This document shows, piece by piece, positions 52,896 to 62,124 of a stretch of DNA of 64,000 nt. Below the pieces are notes generated by a model, which was not told the DNA's origin, did not search any database, and was given only the letters and a program-made list of their open reading frames with translations. The translations under genes and the position numbers were made by a program. Within the stretch, counting starts at the first letter, position 1. Each line of letters opens with the position of its first letter. The stretch covers positions 124,270 through 188,269 of the forward strand of contig NZ_JAOVZN010000008.1 in the NCBI RefSeq assembly GCF_025717045.1. Direction: 5' to 3'. Source of the stretch: Flavobacterium sp. SH_e. GTDB taxonomy: Bacteria; Bacteroidota; Bacteroidia; Flavobacteriales; Flavobacteriaceae.

Positions 52896-54956
52896 TTAGC
52901 TTTTAATTTTTTCTAAATCTAATAAAAAACTAAATTCCTTTGCTAAGTCTTTTAAAGCCTCAAAACGTCCCGAAGCCCCACCATGACCTGCATCCATGTT
53001 CGTATCTAAAAACAAAAGATTATTATTTGTTTTTAAATCTCGCAATTTAGCAACCCATTTGGCTGGCTCCCAATATTGTACCTGTGAATCGTGCAATCCG
53101 GTAGATACATACATATTAGGATATTCCTGTGCTTTTACATTATCATAAGGTGAATACGACAACATATAATCGTAATATTTTTTATTGTTTGGGTTTCCCC
53201 ATTCGTCATACTCTCCAGTTGTAAGCGGAATACTGTCGTCTAGCATCGTCGTAATTACGTCTACAAAAGGCACCTGAGCGATAACGCCGTTATACAATTC
53301 AGGAGCTTCATTTACGATCACTCCCATTAAAAGTCCGCCGGCAGATCCTCCCTCTGCATAAAGATGTTCAGGAGAAGTGTACTTTTGGTCTATTACAAAT
53401 TTAGAGCAATCGATGAAATCTGTAAAGGTATTTTTCTTTTTTAACAGTTTTCCGTCTTCATACCATTGTCTTCCTAAGTCCTCGCCTCCTCTAATATGAG
53501 CAATTGCATAAACAAATCCGCGGTCTAAAAGCGACAACCTCGTTGAAGAAAAATACGTATCCATTGTGATTCCGTATGAACCGTATGCATAAAGCAACAA
53601 TGGATTTTTACCATTTTTCTCCAATCCTTTTCTGTAAACCATCGAAATAGGCACTTTTACACCATCTCTGGCTACTGCCCAAACTCGTTCTTCTATATAA
53701 TTATTCTTATCAAATTTTCCGCCTAAAACCTCTTGTTCTTTTAGAATTTCTTTGGTTTTAGTCTTCATATTAAAATCTATTACAGAAGACGGCGTTGCCA
53801 ATGATTGATAACTATAACGCAAAATATCAGTATCAAAATCAACATTCGTTGTTGTGTACGCATTATACGTTTCGCTGCCAAAAGGAAGATAATAATCTGG
53901 CTCATCGCCCCAAGGCATAATTCTAATATGATTTAATCCGTTAGAACGTTCTTCTACAACTAAATAATTCTTAAAGATTTCAATATCTTCCAACAAAACA
54001 TCTTCTCTGTGCGGAATAAGATCTACCCAGTTCTTTTTTCCTGTTTTATCTTCTGGCGTTTTCATTAACTTGAAATTCGTCGCCTTGTCTTTATTGGTTA
54101 AAATATAAAATGAATCTTCGTAATGAGAAATACTGTATTCTAACCCGCGAACACGAGGCTGAAAAACTGTAAATTCTCCATCTGGATTACTTGAATTTAG
54201 AATTCTATATTCTGTTGTTAAAGTGCTTCCAGATCCAATAACAATATATTTTCTTGATTTTTCTTTACTGATCGATACATTAAAAGTATCATCAATTTCA
54301 TCAAAAACCAAAATATCCTTTTCAGATGCTGTATTTAATTTATGTCTAAAAACTTTATCTGCTCTTAACGTTGTTTCATCTTGTCTCACGTAAAAAATAG
54401 TATTGTTGTCATTTGCCCAAACTGAAGCGCCTGTAACATTTTCTATTTTATCAGCTAAGATTTCACCAGTCTCTAAGTTTTTTATTTGAATCGTATAAAT
54501 TCTTCTTCCAACAATATCTACTCCAAAACTAGCAAATTTGTTATCTGGACTAATACTTAAACCTCCTAATTTGAAATAAGCATGTCCTTTTGCCATTTCG
54601 TTACAGTTAAAAAGAATTTCTTCTTCGGCAGAAAGGCTTCCTTTTTTTCTGGCAAAAATTGGATAATCCTGCCCTGTTTCGAAACGTGTAATATAAAAAT
54701 ATCCGTTGTAGAAATAAGGAACAGAAGAGTCGTCTTCTTTAATTCTTGCTTTCATTTCCTCAAACAGACTATCTTTTAAATTTTGGGTATGAGAAGTCAT
54801 GCTTTCGTAATAAGCATTCTCCTTATTTAGATAATCGATTACTTCTGAATCCTCTCTGTCATTAAGCCAGAAATAGTTATCAATCCTAGATTCTTTATGT
54901 TTTTTTAATGTTTTTGGAACTATTTTAGCCTTTGGGGCCGATATATCATTTTGCAT
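52896..54956 (-). CDS. ptrB: Oligopeptidase B-like S9 serine peptidase
   Basis: Cytoplasmic peptidase that cleaves short peptides, in oligopeptidase B typically after basic residues. The 686-residue protein has no signal peptide. It shows a seven-bladed beta-propeller N-terminal part (about 70-410) and an alpha/beta-hydrolase C-terminal part. The catalytic serine is Ser538 in EGGSAGGLLMG. The acidic residue is in TGLHDSQVQYWEPAKW and the histidine in DAGHGGASGR. The order Ser-Asp-His and the GGSAGG nucleophile elbow fit oligopeptidase B. The symbol is tentative; substrate preference is not confirmed by sequence alone. Confidence 0.9.
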   Translation of the reverse strand: MQNDISAPKAKIVPKTLKKHKESRIDNYFWLNDREDSEVIDYLNKENAYYESMTSHTQNLKDSLFEEMKARIKEDDSSVPYFYNGYFYITRFETGQDYPIFARKKGSLSAEEEILFNCNEMAKGHAYFKLGGLSISPDNKFASFGVDIVGRRIYTIQIKNLETGEILADKIENVTGASVWANDNNTIFYVRQDETTLRADKVFRHKLNTASEKDILVFDEIDDTFNVSISKEKSRKYIVIGSGSTLTTEYRILNSSNPDGEFTVFQPRVRGLEYSISHYEDSFYILTNKDKATNFKLMKTPEDKTGKKNWVDLIPHREDVLLEDIEIFKNYLVVEERSNGLNHIRIMPWGDEPDYYLPFGSETYNAYTTTNVDFDTDILRYSYQSLATPSSVIDFNMKTKTKEILKEQEVLGGKFDKNNYIEERVWAVARDGVKVPISMVYRKGLEKNGKNPLLLYAYGSYGITMDTYFSSTRLSLLDRGFVYAIAHIRGGEDLGRQWYEDGKLLKKKNTFTDFIDCSKFVIDQKYTSPEHLYAEGGSAGGLLMGVIVNEAPELYNGVIAQVPFVDVITTMLDDSIPLTTGEYDEWGNPNNKKYYDYMLSYSPYDNVKAQEYPNMYVSTGLHDSQVQYWEPAKWVAKLRDLKTNNNLLFLDTNMDAGHGGASGRFEALKDLAKEFSFLLDLEKIKS

Positions 54957-55041
54957 TTATTAAGCATTAATTTTTAATATGAAGACGCAAAAATAGCACA
55001 AACCCAACAGAACAGAATTAATTTTTTCTTAAATTATTCTA

Positions 55042-55071
55042 TTGAATTCACACAGCAATATACTAATTTTG
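55042..55071 (+). promoter_or_regulatory. Promoter of the YbaB gene
   Basis: TTG at 55042-55044, 19-nt spacer, TAATTTTG at 55064-55071, about 28 nt upstream of the ATG: a full Bacteroidota promoter match. Confidence 0.8.
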
Positions 55072-55099
55072 TCTGAAATAATTTAAAAAATCAACAAAA

Positions 55100-55420
55100 A
55101 TGGATTTAATGGGAATGATGGGTAAACTAAAAGAAACCCAGCAAAAAATCGAAGATACTAAAAAGCGTTTAGATACTGTTTTGATTGATGAACAAAGCGC
55201 TGATGGATTATTAAAAGTTACTATCACTGCTAGTAGAAAAATAAAATCACTTTCTATTCATGATTCTTTATTAGAAGACAAAGAACAGCTAGAAGATTAC
55301 TTAATTGTAACGTTAAATAAAGCTATAGAAAAAGCAACAAATGTAAACGAAAGAGAATTAGACGCTGTAGCTAGAATGGATATGCCTTCTATTCCTGGAA
55401 TGGATAATCTTTTTAAATAA
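55100..55420 (+). CDS. YbaB/EbfC-family nucleoid-associated protein
   Basis: The 106-residue protein has an N-terminal helix MDLMGMMGKLKETQQKIEDTKKRL, a central beta segment GLLKVTITASRKIKSLSIHDSLL and a C-terminal helix rich in acidic residues. This is the usual YbaB fold of a small dimeric DNA-binding protein, slightly diverged in the central region. The E. coli relative is next to recR, but no recR is present here. It stands alone with its own promoter and a strong terminator. Confidence 0.9.
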   Translation: MDLMGMMGKLKETQQKIEDTKKRLDTVLIDEQSADGLLKVTITASRKIKSLSIHDSLLEDKEQLEDYLIVTLNKAIEKATNVNERELDAVARMDMPSIPGMDNLFK

Positions 55421-55424
55421 GTTA

Positions 55425-55552
55425 CAAAGGTTCAGAGATACAAAGGTTCAAAGTTTTTTTCTTTGGCATAAAAAGAAGAGGATGTTAAAACATCCTCTTC
55501 TTTTTAAATCTTTGTTACTCTGAAACCTTTGCACGTCTGTACCTTTTCTCTA
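55425..55552. repeat. 'caaaggttcaaag' inverted repeat around the YbaB terminator
   Basis: acaaaggttcagag...caaaggttcaaag on the left (55428-55453) pairs imperfectly with ctttgttactctgaaacctttgcacg...accttt on the right (55508-55546). The terminator hairpin sits inside it. Confidence 0.7.
55471..55506. terminator. Strong bidirectional terminator between the YbaB gene and threonine aldolase
   Basis: Perfect 14-bp stem aaaagaagaggatg/catcctcttctttt (55471-55484 with 55491-55504), 6-nt loop, T-rich both ways. It serves the convergent genes on both sides. Confidence 0.93.
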
Positions 55553-56569
55553 AAACTTCGAAAGTGTATCAATTACATACGTATGCATTACTTCTTTATA
55601 ATCTAAATGTGTTACAATACGGAGTTTATTATGCCCCAAAGAACTTATAAGTATATTTTTCTGTTTTAATTTTTCAATTAACAATTGGTCGCTGTAACCT
55701 TCTGCAAGCGAAAAAATCAAAATATTTGTTTCAACGGGTTCAATAGATGCAATCCAAGGTTTTGTGCTTAAGACTTTTGCAATTTCTTTCGCTCTGCGAT
55801 GATCTTCTGCCAATCTTTCGATATTATGAGCTAAAGCATATAATCCTGCCGCAGCTAAATATCCTACTTGACGCATTCCACCGCCCAATATCTTTCTGAT
55901 TCTCAACGCTCTGTAAATATCAGCTTTACTTCCAAGCAGTACAGAACCAATTGGAGCACCTAATCCTTTAGACAAACAAACTGAAATAGTATCGAAAATA
56001 GCTCCAAATTCTTTAGGATTCTGTCTTTTAGCTACTAACGCATTCCAAATTCGAGCGCCATCTAAGTGAAACTTCAAATTATTAGCATCACAAACCTTTT
56101 TTATCTCTCTTAAATCTTCTAATTCGTAACAAGCTCCCCCACCTTTATTGGTTGTATTTTCTACACAAACCAAGCTTGTTAGCGGACTATGATAAAACTC
56201 TGGATCATTTATCGCTGCAGCAACTTGCGGAGCCGTAATCATTCCGCGGTTTCCATCTAATAAACAGCAAGAAACACCGCTATTAAAAGAAACTCCTCCT
56301 CCTTCATAATGATAAACGTGAGCATATTTATCTGCAATTAATTGTTCTCCAGGCTGCGTGTGCAGTTTAATTGCAGTCTGGTTTGCCATAGTTCCAGACG
56401 GAAAAAAAAGTCCAGCTTCCATACCAAAAAACTCCGCTGTTCTGTTTTCTAATTCAATCACCGTTGGGTCCTGTTTGTACACATCATCGCCGACATGAGC
56501 GTTAAACATATACTGAAGCATCTCATAAGTAGGCTTTGTTATGGTATCGCTGATTAAATTTATTTCCAT
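55550..56569 (-). CDS. ltaE: Low-specificity L-threonine aldolase
   Basis: PLP enzyme that splits L-threonine and allo-threonine into glycine and acetaldehyde. The 339-residue protein carries the fold-type I hallmarks: MANQTAIKLH (about 61-70), HLDGARIWNA with the PLP-contacting aspartate (about 168-177) and the PLP lysine in SVCLSKGLGAPIGSVL (Lys201). A LGGGMRQVGYLAAAGLYAL segment follows, as expected. Length is normal. It converges with the YbaB gene. It is divergent from prfB, with a TAnnTTTG box (CAAAATTA on the + strand, 56600-56607) 30 nt upstream. Confidence 0.94.
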   Translation of the reverse strand: MEINLISDTITKPTYEMLQYMFNAHVGDDVYKQDPTVIELENRTAEFFGMEAGLFFPSGTMANQTAIKLHTQPGEQLIADKYAHVYHYEGGGVSFNSGVSCCLLDGNRGMITAPQVAAAINDPEFYHSPLTSLVCVENTTNKGGGACYELEDLREIKKVCDANNLKFHLDGARIWNALVAKRQNPKEFGAIFDTISVCLSKGLGAPIGSVLLGSKADIYRALRIRKILGGGMRQVGYLAAAGLYALAHNIERLAEDHRRAKEIAKVLSTKPWIASIEPVETNILIFSLAEGYSDQLLIEKLKQKNILISSLGHNKLRIVTHLDYKEVMHTYVIDTLSKF

Positions 56570-56599
56570 ATTCTAAAAACTATATCTTATTTTTGTAGA

Positions 56600-56607
56600 C
56601 AAAATTA
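56600..56607 (-). promoter_or_regulatory. Candidate -7 box of ltaE
   Basis: The minus strand reads TAATTTTG, matching TAnnTTTG. The nearest TTG is at a 24-nt spacing, slightly long. Confidence 0.5.
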
Positions 56608-56720
56608 CGTATTACAAATAGTTATTGTTGGCAAGTTTAATAAAATTTAACTCCCTCGTTTCTATAGACCAAATTAACGTAATAATTCTAAAAAACATAT
56701 AAAAACCTATTAATTAATTT

Positions 56721-57819
56721 ATGACAACAGCCGAACAAGTAAAAGGTATTGTGGAGCGCCTTGGTGCGTTGAGGAGGTATCTTTGACGTCGATGCTAAAC
56801 TAATCGAGATTGCAAACGAAGAAGAAAAAACTTTCGCTCCTGATTTTTGGAACAATCCAAAAGAAGCAGAAATCCTTGTAAAAAATCTTCGAAACAAGAA
56901 AAAATGGATTGAAGATTATGACAAAGCAGTATCACTGACAGAAGAATTACAGCTGGCGCATGATTTTTATAAAGAAGGAGAACTTTCTGTTGATGAATTA
57001 GATGAACAATACAATGCTGCTCAATCGCATATTGAAAACATCGAATTTAAAAACATGCTTTCTGATGAAGGCGACAGCTTAAGTGCGGTAGTACAAATCA
57101 CTGCTGGAGCCGGAGGAACAGAAAGTTGCGACTGGGCGGGAATGCTTATGCGTATGTACATGATGTGGGGAGAAAGCTATGGCTACAAAATCAAAGAGCT
57201 TAACTTTCAAGAAGGCGATGTTGCCGGAATTAAAACCGTAACTTTAGAATTCGAAGGAGATTATTCGTTCGGATATTTAAAAGGAGAAAATGGTGTTCAC
57301 CGTTTGGTTCGTATTTCGCCTTTTGATAGTAATGCAAAACGTCATACTTCTTTTGTATCGGTTTACGTTTATCCATTAGTTGACGATAGTATCGAAATCG
57401 ACATTAATCCTGCAGATATCGAAATCACAACTTCTCGTTCGAGTGGTGCGGGTGGACAGAACGTAAACAAAGTTGAAACTAAAGTTCAGTTAGTTCACAA
57501 ACCAACTGGAATTCAGATTCAATGTTCTGAAACGAGATCTCAGCAAGATAACAGACAACGTGCAATGCAAATGCTTCGTTCTCAATTGTATGAAATCGAA
57601 TTAAAGAAACAACAAGCGCAACGTGCTGATATTGAAGCTGGAAAAATGAAAATCGAATGGGGTTCGCAGATTCGTAATTACGTAATGCAACCTTATAAAT
57701 TAGTAAAAGACGTTCGTACAGGCTACGAAACCAGCGATGTTGACGGCGTAATGAACGGAAATATCGACCCTTTCCTTAAGGCCTATCTAATGATGATGGG
57801 ACAGAAGGAAGAGGAATAA
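56721..57819 (+). CDS. prfB: Peptide chain release factor 2, with programmed +1 frameshift
   Basis: RF2 recognises UGA and UAA stop codons and frees the peptide. The coding sequence begins at ATG 56721 (MTTAEQVKGIVERLGALRRYL) and meets an in-frame TGA at 56784-56786. It continues in the +1 frame from GAC 56785, giving about 365 residues in total. The slippage site AGGAGGTATCTTTGAC has the Shine-Dalgarno-like AGGAGG before CTT-TGA-C, exactly the classical autoregulatory arrangement. The SPF tripeptide (ISPFDSNAKRH) and the GGQ motif (SRSSGAGGQNVNKVETKV) are intact. The first 21 codons are therefore part of the gene, not a separate ORF. Confidence 0.96.
56769..56787 (+). promoter_or_regulatory. 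RF2 programmed +1 frameshift site
   Basis: The AGGAGG internal anti-Shine-Dalgarno match is followed by TAT and the slippery CTT TGA C. The TGA at 56784-56786 is bypassed when RF2 is scarce, so RF2 controls its own level. Confidence 0.93.
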
Positions 57820-57904
57820 AGTTTTCAGTCGCAGTCACAGTTTTCAGTTTAAATTAGCTAAAACTGTGACTGGAAACCGTGACTGAAAACTGCGACTGAA
57901 AACT
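57820..57904. repeat. Inverted repeat between prfB and msrB
   Basis: The outer arms 57820-57835 and 57889-57904 are perfect 16-bp complements (agttttcagtcgcagt). Inside, further cagtcacagttttcagt-type words repeat and pair. It fills the gap between the two genes almost completely, another dispersed element. Confidence 0.85.
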
Positions 57905-57920
57905 TTAAAAAAAAATAGTT

Positions 57921-58367
57921 ATGATAAAATGGGCAGATGTAATTCATTTTACAAATAAAGGAAATCCAGCTCCAGATAAAAGAGTGGAGAAAACGGAGGA
58001 AGAATGGAAACAAATTCTAACTCCAGAAGAATTTCAGGTTACACGCTTAAAAGGAACTGAAAGATCTTTTAGCTCTGAATTATGTAGTTTATTTGATCCT
58101 GGAATTTACGAATGTAAATGCTGTGGCACTTTATTGTTTGATGCCAGCGAAAAGTTCGAATCTGGAACAGGATGGCCATCTTTTACACAACCTGTAAAGG
58201 AAAATGCAATTGGATATCACGCTGACAGATCTCACGGAATGATTCGTGTTGAAGTAACCTGTAATGTGTGCGATTCACATTTAGGTCACATTTTTCCTGA
58301 TGGCCCGCCTCCTAGTGGGTTACGTTACTGCATTAACGCAGTTTCTTTATCAAAAATTAAAGAATAA
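57921..58367 (+). CDS. msrB: Peptide-methionine (R)-S-oxide reductase
   Basis: Repairs R-methionine sulfoxide in oxidised proteins. The 148-residue protein has both zinc CxxC pairs (Cys65/Cys68 in YECKCCGTLL and Cys114/Cys117 in CNVCDSHLGH). It also has the substrate-site motif SGTGWPSFTQPV and the catalytic cysteine Cys137 in GLRYCINAVS. There is no signal peptide, so it acts in the cytoplasm. It lies 101 nt downstream of prfB across an inverted repeat, and a good terminator follows. Length and motifs are normal. Confidence 0.96.
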   Translation: MIKWADVIHFTNKGNPAPDKRVEKTEEEWKQILTPEEFQVTRLKGTERSFSSELCSLFDPGIYECKCCGTLLFDASEKFESGTGWPSFTQPVKENAIGYHADRSHGMIRVEVTCNVCDSHLGHIFPDGPPPSGLRYCINAVSLSKIKE

Positions 58368-58372
58368 TACAT

Positions 58373-58409
58373 AAAAAAGCGGTTCATTAAAATGAATCGC
58401 TTTTTTTTT
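58373..58409 (+). terminator. Terminator of msrB
   Basis: 14-bp stem aaaagcggttcatt/aatgaatcgctttt with one wobble (58375-58388 with 58391-58404), followed by a T-run. The rest of the 331-bp gap to lpxD (58410-58698) is AT-rich with no ORF and no clear promoter match. Confidence 0.88.
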
Positions 58410-58698
58410 AATCCCTCACTATAAATGATTTAACAAAACAAATGTAAGCTATAACCTAACAATTAAATTATTTATTTTCCCTACTCAATTTTTAATTATT
58501 CTAGACAAAACACCCAAGCCACCGCTACTCAGTTTATTGAAAAACTTTCATTAAATTAATACACTGAATGTTAATTTTGTAAAAATCCATACCTTATTTT
58601 AAACATTTATTAAGAAACATAAAAATATAATTAGGTAATTAAAATCTAATTCATTTTATTTGGCAAAAAATAACCCTTTAGTCGATTAAAATTTGTCA

Positions 58699-59697
58699 AT
58701 GAGATCCTATTCAATTCAAGAAATTAGCGAAGTTATTAATGGCGTAATTTACGGCAGTACTTCACAAAGCGTAACTGCTACAGAACAATTAGAAAAAGCA
58801 ACAACTTCGGAAATCTCATTTATCGGAAATAAAAAATACGAAAAATACTGGTCGACATCTAATGCTTCAATTGCAGTTGTAAACGAAGATATTTCAATAG
58901 AGCCTGGAGAGAATCGCGCTTTTATAAAAGTAAAAAATGCCGATTTGGCAATGTCACAAATCCTTGCCCTTTTTGCTCCCCCTGCCCCAATCTTTCATAA
59001 CAATATTCATAAAACAGCAACTATAGACGAAACTGCTATAATTGGTGAAGGCGCTAAAATTGGTGCTGGTTGCTACATTGGCCCAAAAGTAGAAATTGGC
59101 GCTAATACCGTAATTTATCCTAACGTGACTATTTTAGACGAATGCACAATTGGAAGAAACACGATTATCTGGTCTGGAACTGTTATTCGCGAACGTTGTC
59201 ATATTGGAAGCGAATGCATCATTCATCCAAACGCCACAATTGGTGCAGATGGTTTTGGATTTCGTCCTTGCACAGAAAAAGGATTGGTAAAGATACCGCA
59301 AATTGGAAATGTTATCGTAGGAAATGGAGTTGAAATTGGCGCAAATTCGTGTGTTGATCGCGGAAAATTCAGCTCTACAATTCTTGGCGATGGCTGTAAA
59401 ATAGACAACTTAGTCCAGATTGGACATAATAGCAAATTAGGCAAATTCTGCATTATGGCTGGAAACAGTGGTTTAGCAGGTTCTGTAACCCTAGGAAACG
59501 GGGTTATTATTGGCGGAAGCGCTTCTATAAAAGACCACACTACAATTGGAGATGGTGCCATAATTGGTGCTGGATCTGGCGTTACCGGAGATGTTCCTGC
59601 AGGAAAAACCATGTTAGGATATCCTGCGGTTGAAGCTCGAGATGCCTTAAAACAGTGGGCTTTATTAAAACAAATGGTTTGCGGTACTAAAAAATAA
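58699..59697 (+). CDS. lpxD: UDP-3-O-acylglucosamine N-acyltransferase (lpxD-like)
   Basis: Adds the second acyl chain in lipid A synthesis. The 332-residue protein has the N-terminal uridine-binding domain (about 1-100, ATTSEISFIGNKKYEKYW). Hexapeptide repeats of the left-handed beta-helix follow (about 105-300, such as IGEGAKIGAGCYIGPKVEIGANTVIYPNVTI), then the VQIGHNSKLGKFCIMAGNSGLAGS active-site region with the catalytic histidine and a helical C-terminus. I chose the ATG at 58699; an upstream TTG would add MS only. No other lipid A genes are next to it, so it may be one of two LpxD-type copies, as in some Bacteroidota. Confidence 0.9.
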   Translation: MRSYSIQEISEVINGVIYGSTSQSVTATEQLEKATTSEISFIGNKKYEKYWSTSNASIAVVNEDISIEPGENRAFIKVKNADLAMSQILALFAPPAPIFHNNIHKTATIDETAIIGEGAKIGAGCYIGPKVEIGANTVIYPNVTILDECTIGRNTIIWSGTVIRERCHIGSECIIHPNATIGADGFGFRPCTEKGLVKIPQIGNVIVGNGVEIGANSCVDRGKFSSTILGDGCKIDNLVQIGHNSKLGKFCIMAGNSGLAGSVTLGNGVIIGGSASIKDHTTIGDGAIIGAGSGVTGDVPAGKTMLGYPAVEARDALKQWALLKQMVCGTKK

Positions 59698-59721
59698 TTT
59701 TAATTAGAACTCCAAAAATAG

Positions 59722-59752
59722 AAACATCCACTAAACGGATGTTTTTTTATTT
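59722..59752 (+). terminator. Terminator of lpxD
   Basis: 8-bp stem aaacatcc/ggatgttt (59722-59729 with 59737-59744) followed by a T-run. Confidence 0.85.
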
Positions 59753-59842
59753 AATACCATTTCTTAATTCATAAAGGAACTCTTTTATTTCAATTGATTT
59801 TGTAAATTAGCCAACACTATTTTATCAAATCAATACTACATC

Positions 59843-61471
59843 ATGGATTTAAACTTCAATAAAAACGAAGATCACAATAAATTACTTCTTTCTGAACTAA
59901 AACAAAAATTTGCCAAAGTAAAATTGGGCGGAGGCGAAAAAAGAATCGAGAAATTGCATTCTGAAGGTAAAATGACCGCTCGTGAAAGAATTGCTTATTT
60001 ATTGGATGAAAATTCAAAAAGTATTGAAATTGGAGGTTTTGCTGGTGAAGGAATGTACACGGAACACGGGGGATGCCCTTCTGGTGGTGTAGTTGTAAAA
60101 ATTGGCTACATTAGAGGAAAACAATGTATTGTGGTTGCCAATGACGCGACTGTAAAAGCTGGAGCTTGGTTTCCGATAACAGGAAAGAAAAACCTTCGTG
60201 CGCAGGAAATTGCTATGGAAAACCGCCTTCCGATTATTTATCTTGTTGACAGCGCAGGAGTTTATCTGCCAATGCAAGATGAAATTTTTCCAGATAAAGA
60301 ACATTTCGGACGTATTTTTAGAAACAACGCTCAAATGAGCAGTATGGGAATTACACAAATCGCTGCCGTTATGGGAAGCTGTGTTGCTGGTGGAGCTTAT
60401 CTGCCAATTATGAGCGACGAAGCTCTAATCGTTGATAAAACTGGAAGTATTTTTCTTGCTGGAAGCTATTTAGTAAAAGCTGCTATTGGAGAAACAATCG
60501 ATAACGAAACTTTAGGCGGAGCAACAACGCATTGCGAAATTTCAGGTGTGACTGATTACAAAGCTAAAGACGATAAAGATGCTTTAAATAAAATCAAAAA
60601 CATTGTAGATAAAATTGGCGATTTTGATAAAGCTGGCTACAGCAGAATCAAAGCCGAAAAACCTGCTTTAGATCCAAATGAAATCTACGGAATTCTTCCG
60701 AAAACAAGAACCGAACAATACGATATGATGGAAATTATCAAGCGTTTGGTTGATAATTCAGAATTTGAAGCCTACAAAGAAGGCTACGGACAATCCCTTA
60801 TTACAGGTTATGCCAGAATCGATGGTTGGGCTGTCGGAATTGTTGCGAATCAAAGAAAAGTAGTAAAAACCAAAAAAGGCGAAATGCAGTTTGGAGGCGT
60901 TATTTATTCGGATAGTGCTGATAAAGCCACTCGTTTTATAGCAAACTGCAATCAGAAAAAAATTCCTTTGGTGTTTTTACAAGATGTTACTGGTTTTATG
61001 GTTGGTTCAAAATCAGAACATGGCGGAATTATTAAGGATGGTGCCAAAATGGTAAATGCTGTGAGTAATTCTGTAGTTCCAAAATTTACTGTTATCGTTG
61101 GAAATTCATACGGAGCTGGAAATTACGCAATGTGTGGAAAAGCCTATGATCCTCGATTAATATTTGCTTGGCCGAGTGCAGAACTTGCCGTAATGGGCGG
61201 AACTCAAGCCGCAAAAGTTTTGGCGCAAATCGAAGCTTCTTCGCTTAAAGCGAAAGGAGAAAAAGTCGATGAAGCGAAAGAAACAGAACTATTCAATAGA
61301 ATAAAAGCACGTTACGACGAGCAGACTTCACCATACTATGCCGCATCGAGACTTTGGACAGATGCGATCATCGATCCTTTAGAAACTCGCAATTGGATTT
61401 CGATGGGAATAGAAGCTGCAAATCACGCTCCTATTCAAAAACCATTCAATTTAGGAGTCATTCAAGTTTAA
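59843..61471 (+). CDS. Acyl-CoA carboxylase carboxyltransferase (beta) subunit
   Basis: The biotin-dependent carboxylase carboxyltransferase of the methylcrotonyl-/propionyl-CoA carboxylase type moves carboxyl from biotin to an acyl-CoA. The 542-residue protein shows the two crotonase-like halves: the N-terminal one with GGEKRIEKLHSEGKMTARERI, VVVANDATVKAGAWFPITGKKNLRAQEIA and MSSMGITQIAAVMGSCVAGGAYLP, and the C-terminal one with PLVFLQDVTGFMVGS and SYGAGNYAMCGKAYDPRLIFAWPSAELAVMGG. The order and motifs resemble MccB. No biotin carboxylase/biotin carrier subunit is adjacent, so the substrate is unassigned. Confidence 0.9.
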   Translation: MDLNFNKNEDHNKLLLSELKQKFAKVKLGGGEKRIEKLHSEGKMTARERIAYLLDENSKSIEIGGFAGEGMYTEHGGCPSGGVVVKIGYIRGKQCIVVANDATVKAGAWFPITGKKNLRAQEIAMENRLPIIYLVDSAGVYLPMQDEIFPDKEHFGRIFRNNAQMSSMGITQIAAVMGSCVAGGAYLPIMSDEALIVDKTGSIFLAGSYLVKAAIGETIDNETLGGATTHCEISGVTDYKAKDDKDALNKIKNIVDKIGDFDKAGYSRIKAEKPALDPNEIYGILPKTRTEQYDMMEIIKRLVDNSEFEAYKEGYGQSLITGYARIDGWAVGIVANQRKVVKTKKGEMQFGGVIYSDSADKATRFIANCNQKKIPLVFLQDVTGFMVGSKSEHGGIIKDGAKMVNAVSNSVVPKFTVIVGNSYGAGNYAMCGKAYDPRLIFAWPSAELAVMGGTQAAKVLAQIEASSLKAKGEKVDEAKETELFNRIKARYDEQTSPYYAASRLWTDAIIDPLETRNWISMGIEAANHAPIQKPFNLGVIQV

Positions 61472-61593
61472 CGATTCAAGAATTCTCAATAATGAGTTAA
61501 ATAAAAAGCAAAAAACTTATTTTCAAGATGTTAAAAATAAATATCTGATTAAAAATTAGTAACTTAGTATATAATTTTTAATCACACAACATC

Positions 61594-62016
61594 ATGGAAA
61601 ATGTAAAAAGTTTGAATAAATGGGCAAATTCGCACACTTATTTACCAGTTGATTTAGTACGTATTGTTTTGGGTGGATTTTTATTTATGAAAGGTGTCTC
61701 TTTCGTCACCAATGTTCAATACCTGCATGATTTGATTTCCCCTATCGATAAGTATGGCGGAGGTATGTTTATGCTACATTACATTGCTCCAGCCCACATG
61801 ATTGGTGGTATAATGATTATTTTTGGACTATTAACCAGATGGGCAATCGCAGCTCAATTACCTATCTTATTTGGAGCTGTTCTCGTAAACTCTATGGGAA
61901 AAATGCACTCTGAAAGTTTGCTTCTGGCTGTAGTTGTATTATTGGTCTGCACATTCTTCTTATTTTATGGAAGTGGCAAACATTCTGCAGATTACTACTT
62001 TAAAATGCAACAATAA
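61594..62016 (+). CDS. DoxX-family inner-membrane protein
   Basis: The 140-residue protein has four hydrophobic segments (about residues 17-38, 58-78, 82-103 and 105-128). It has the DoxX-like pattern of LVRIVLGGFLFMKGVSFV, MLHYIAPAHMIGGIMIIFGLLTRWAIAAQLPILFGAV and LLLAVVVLLVCTFFLFYGSGKHSADYY. DoxX-type proteins are associated with quinone-linked or thiol-linked oxidation in the membrane; the exact role here is open. It is a single gene, with a clean terminator downstream. Confidence 0.88.
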   Translation: MENVKSLNKWANSHTYLPVDLVRIVLGGFLFMKGVSFVTNVQYLHDLISPIDKYGGGMFMLHYIAPAHMIGGIMIIFGLLTRWAIAAQLPILFGAVLVNSMGKMHSESLLLAVVVLLVCTFFLFYGSGKHSADYYFKMQQ

Positions 62017-62024
62017 CTTAATAA

Positions 62025-62066
62025 ATCCTCAGTTTTTTATGAAAAAAGGCTGAGGATATTTTTTGA
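62025..62066 (+). terminator. Terminator of the DoxX gene
   Basis: 8-bp stem atcctcag/ctgaggat (62025-62032 with 62050-62057). The loop's T-run/A-run may pair further, and a T-rich tail follows. Confidence 0.85.
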
Positions 62067-62124
62067 GTGTTAATTAATTCTTTAAAATTTCTTTTATTGT
62101 GTTTTATGACTTAAATTCGCCGAC

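Noticed and set aside
56721..56786. prfB as a frameshifted pseudogene
   Set aside because: The in-frame TGA lies in the classical RF2 recoding site, so the gene is intact.
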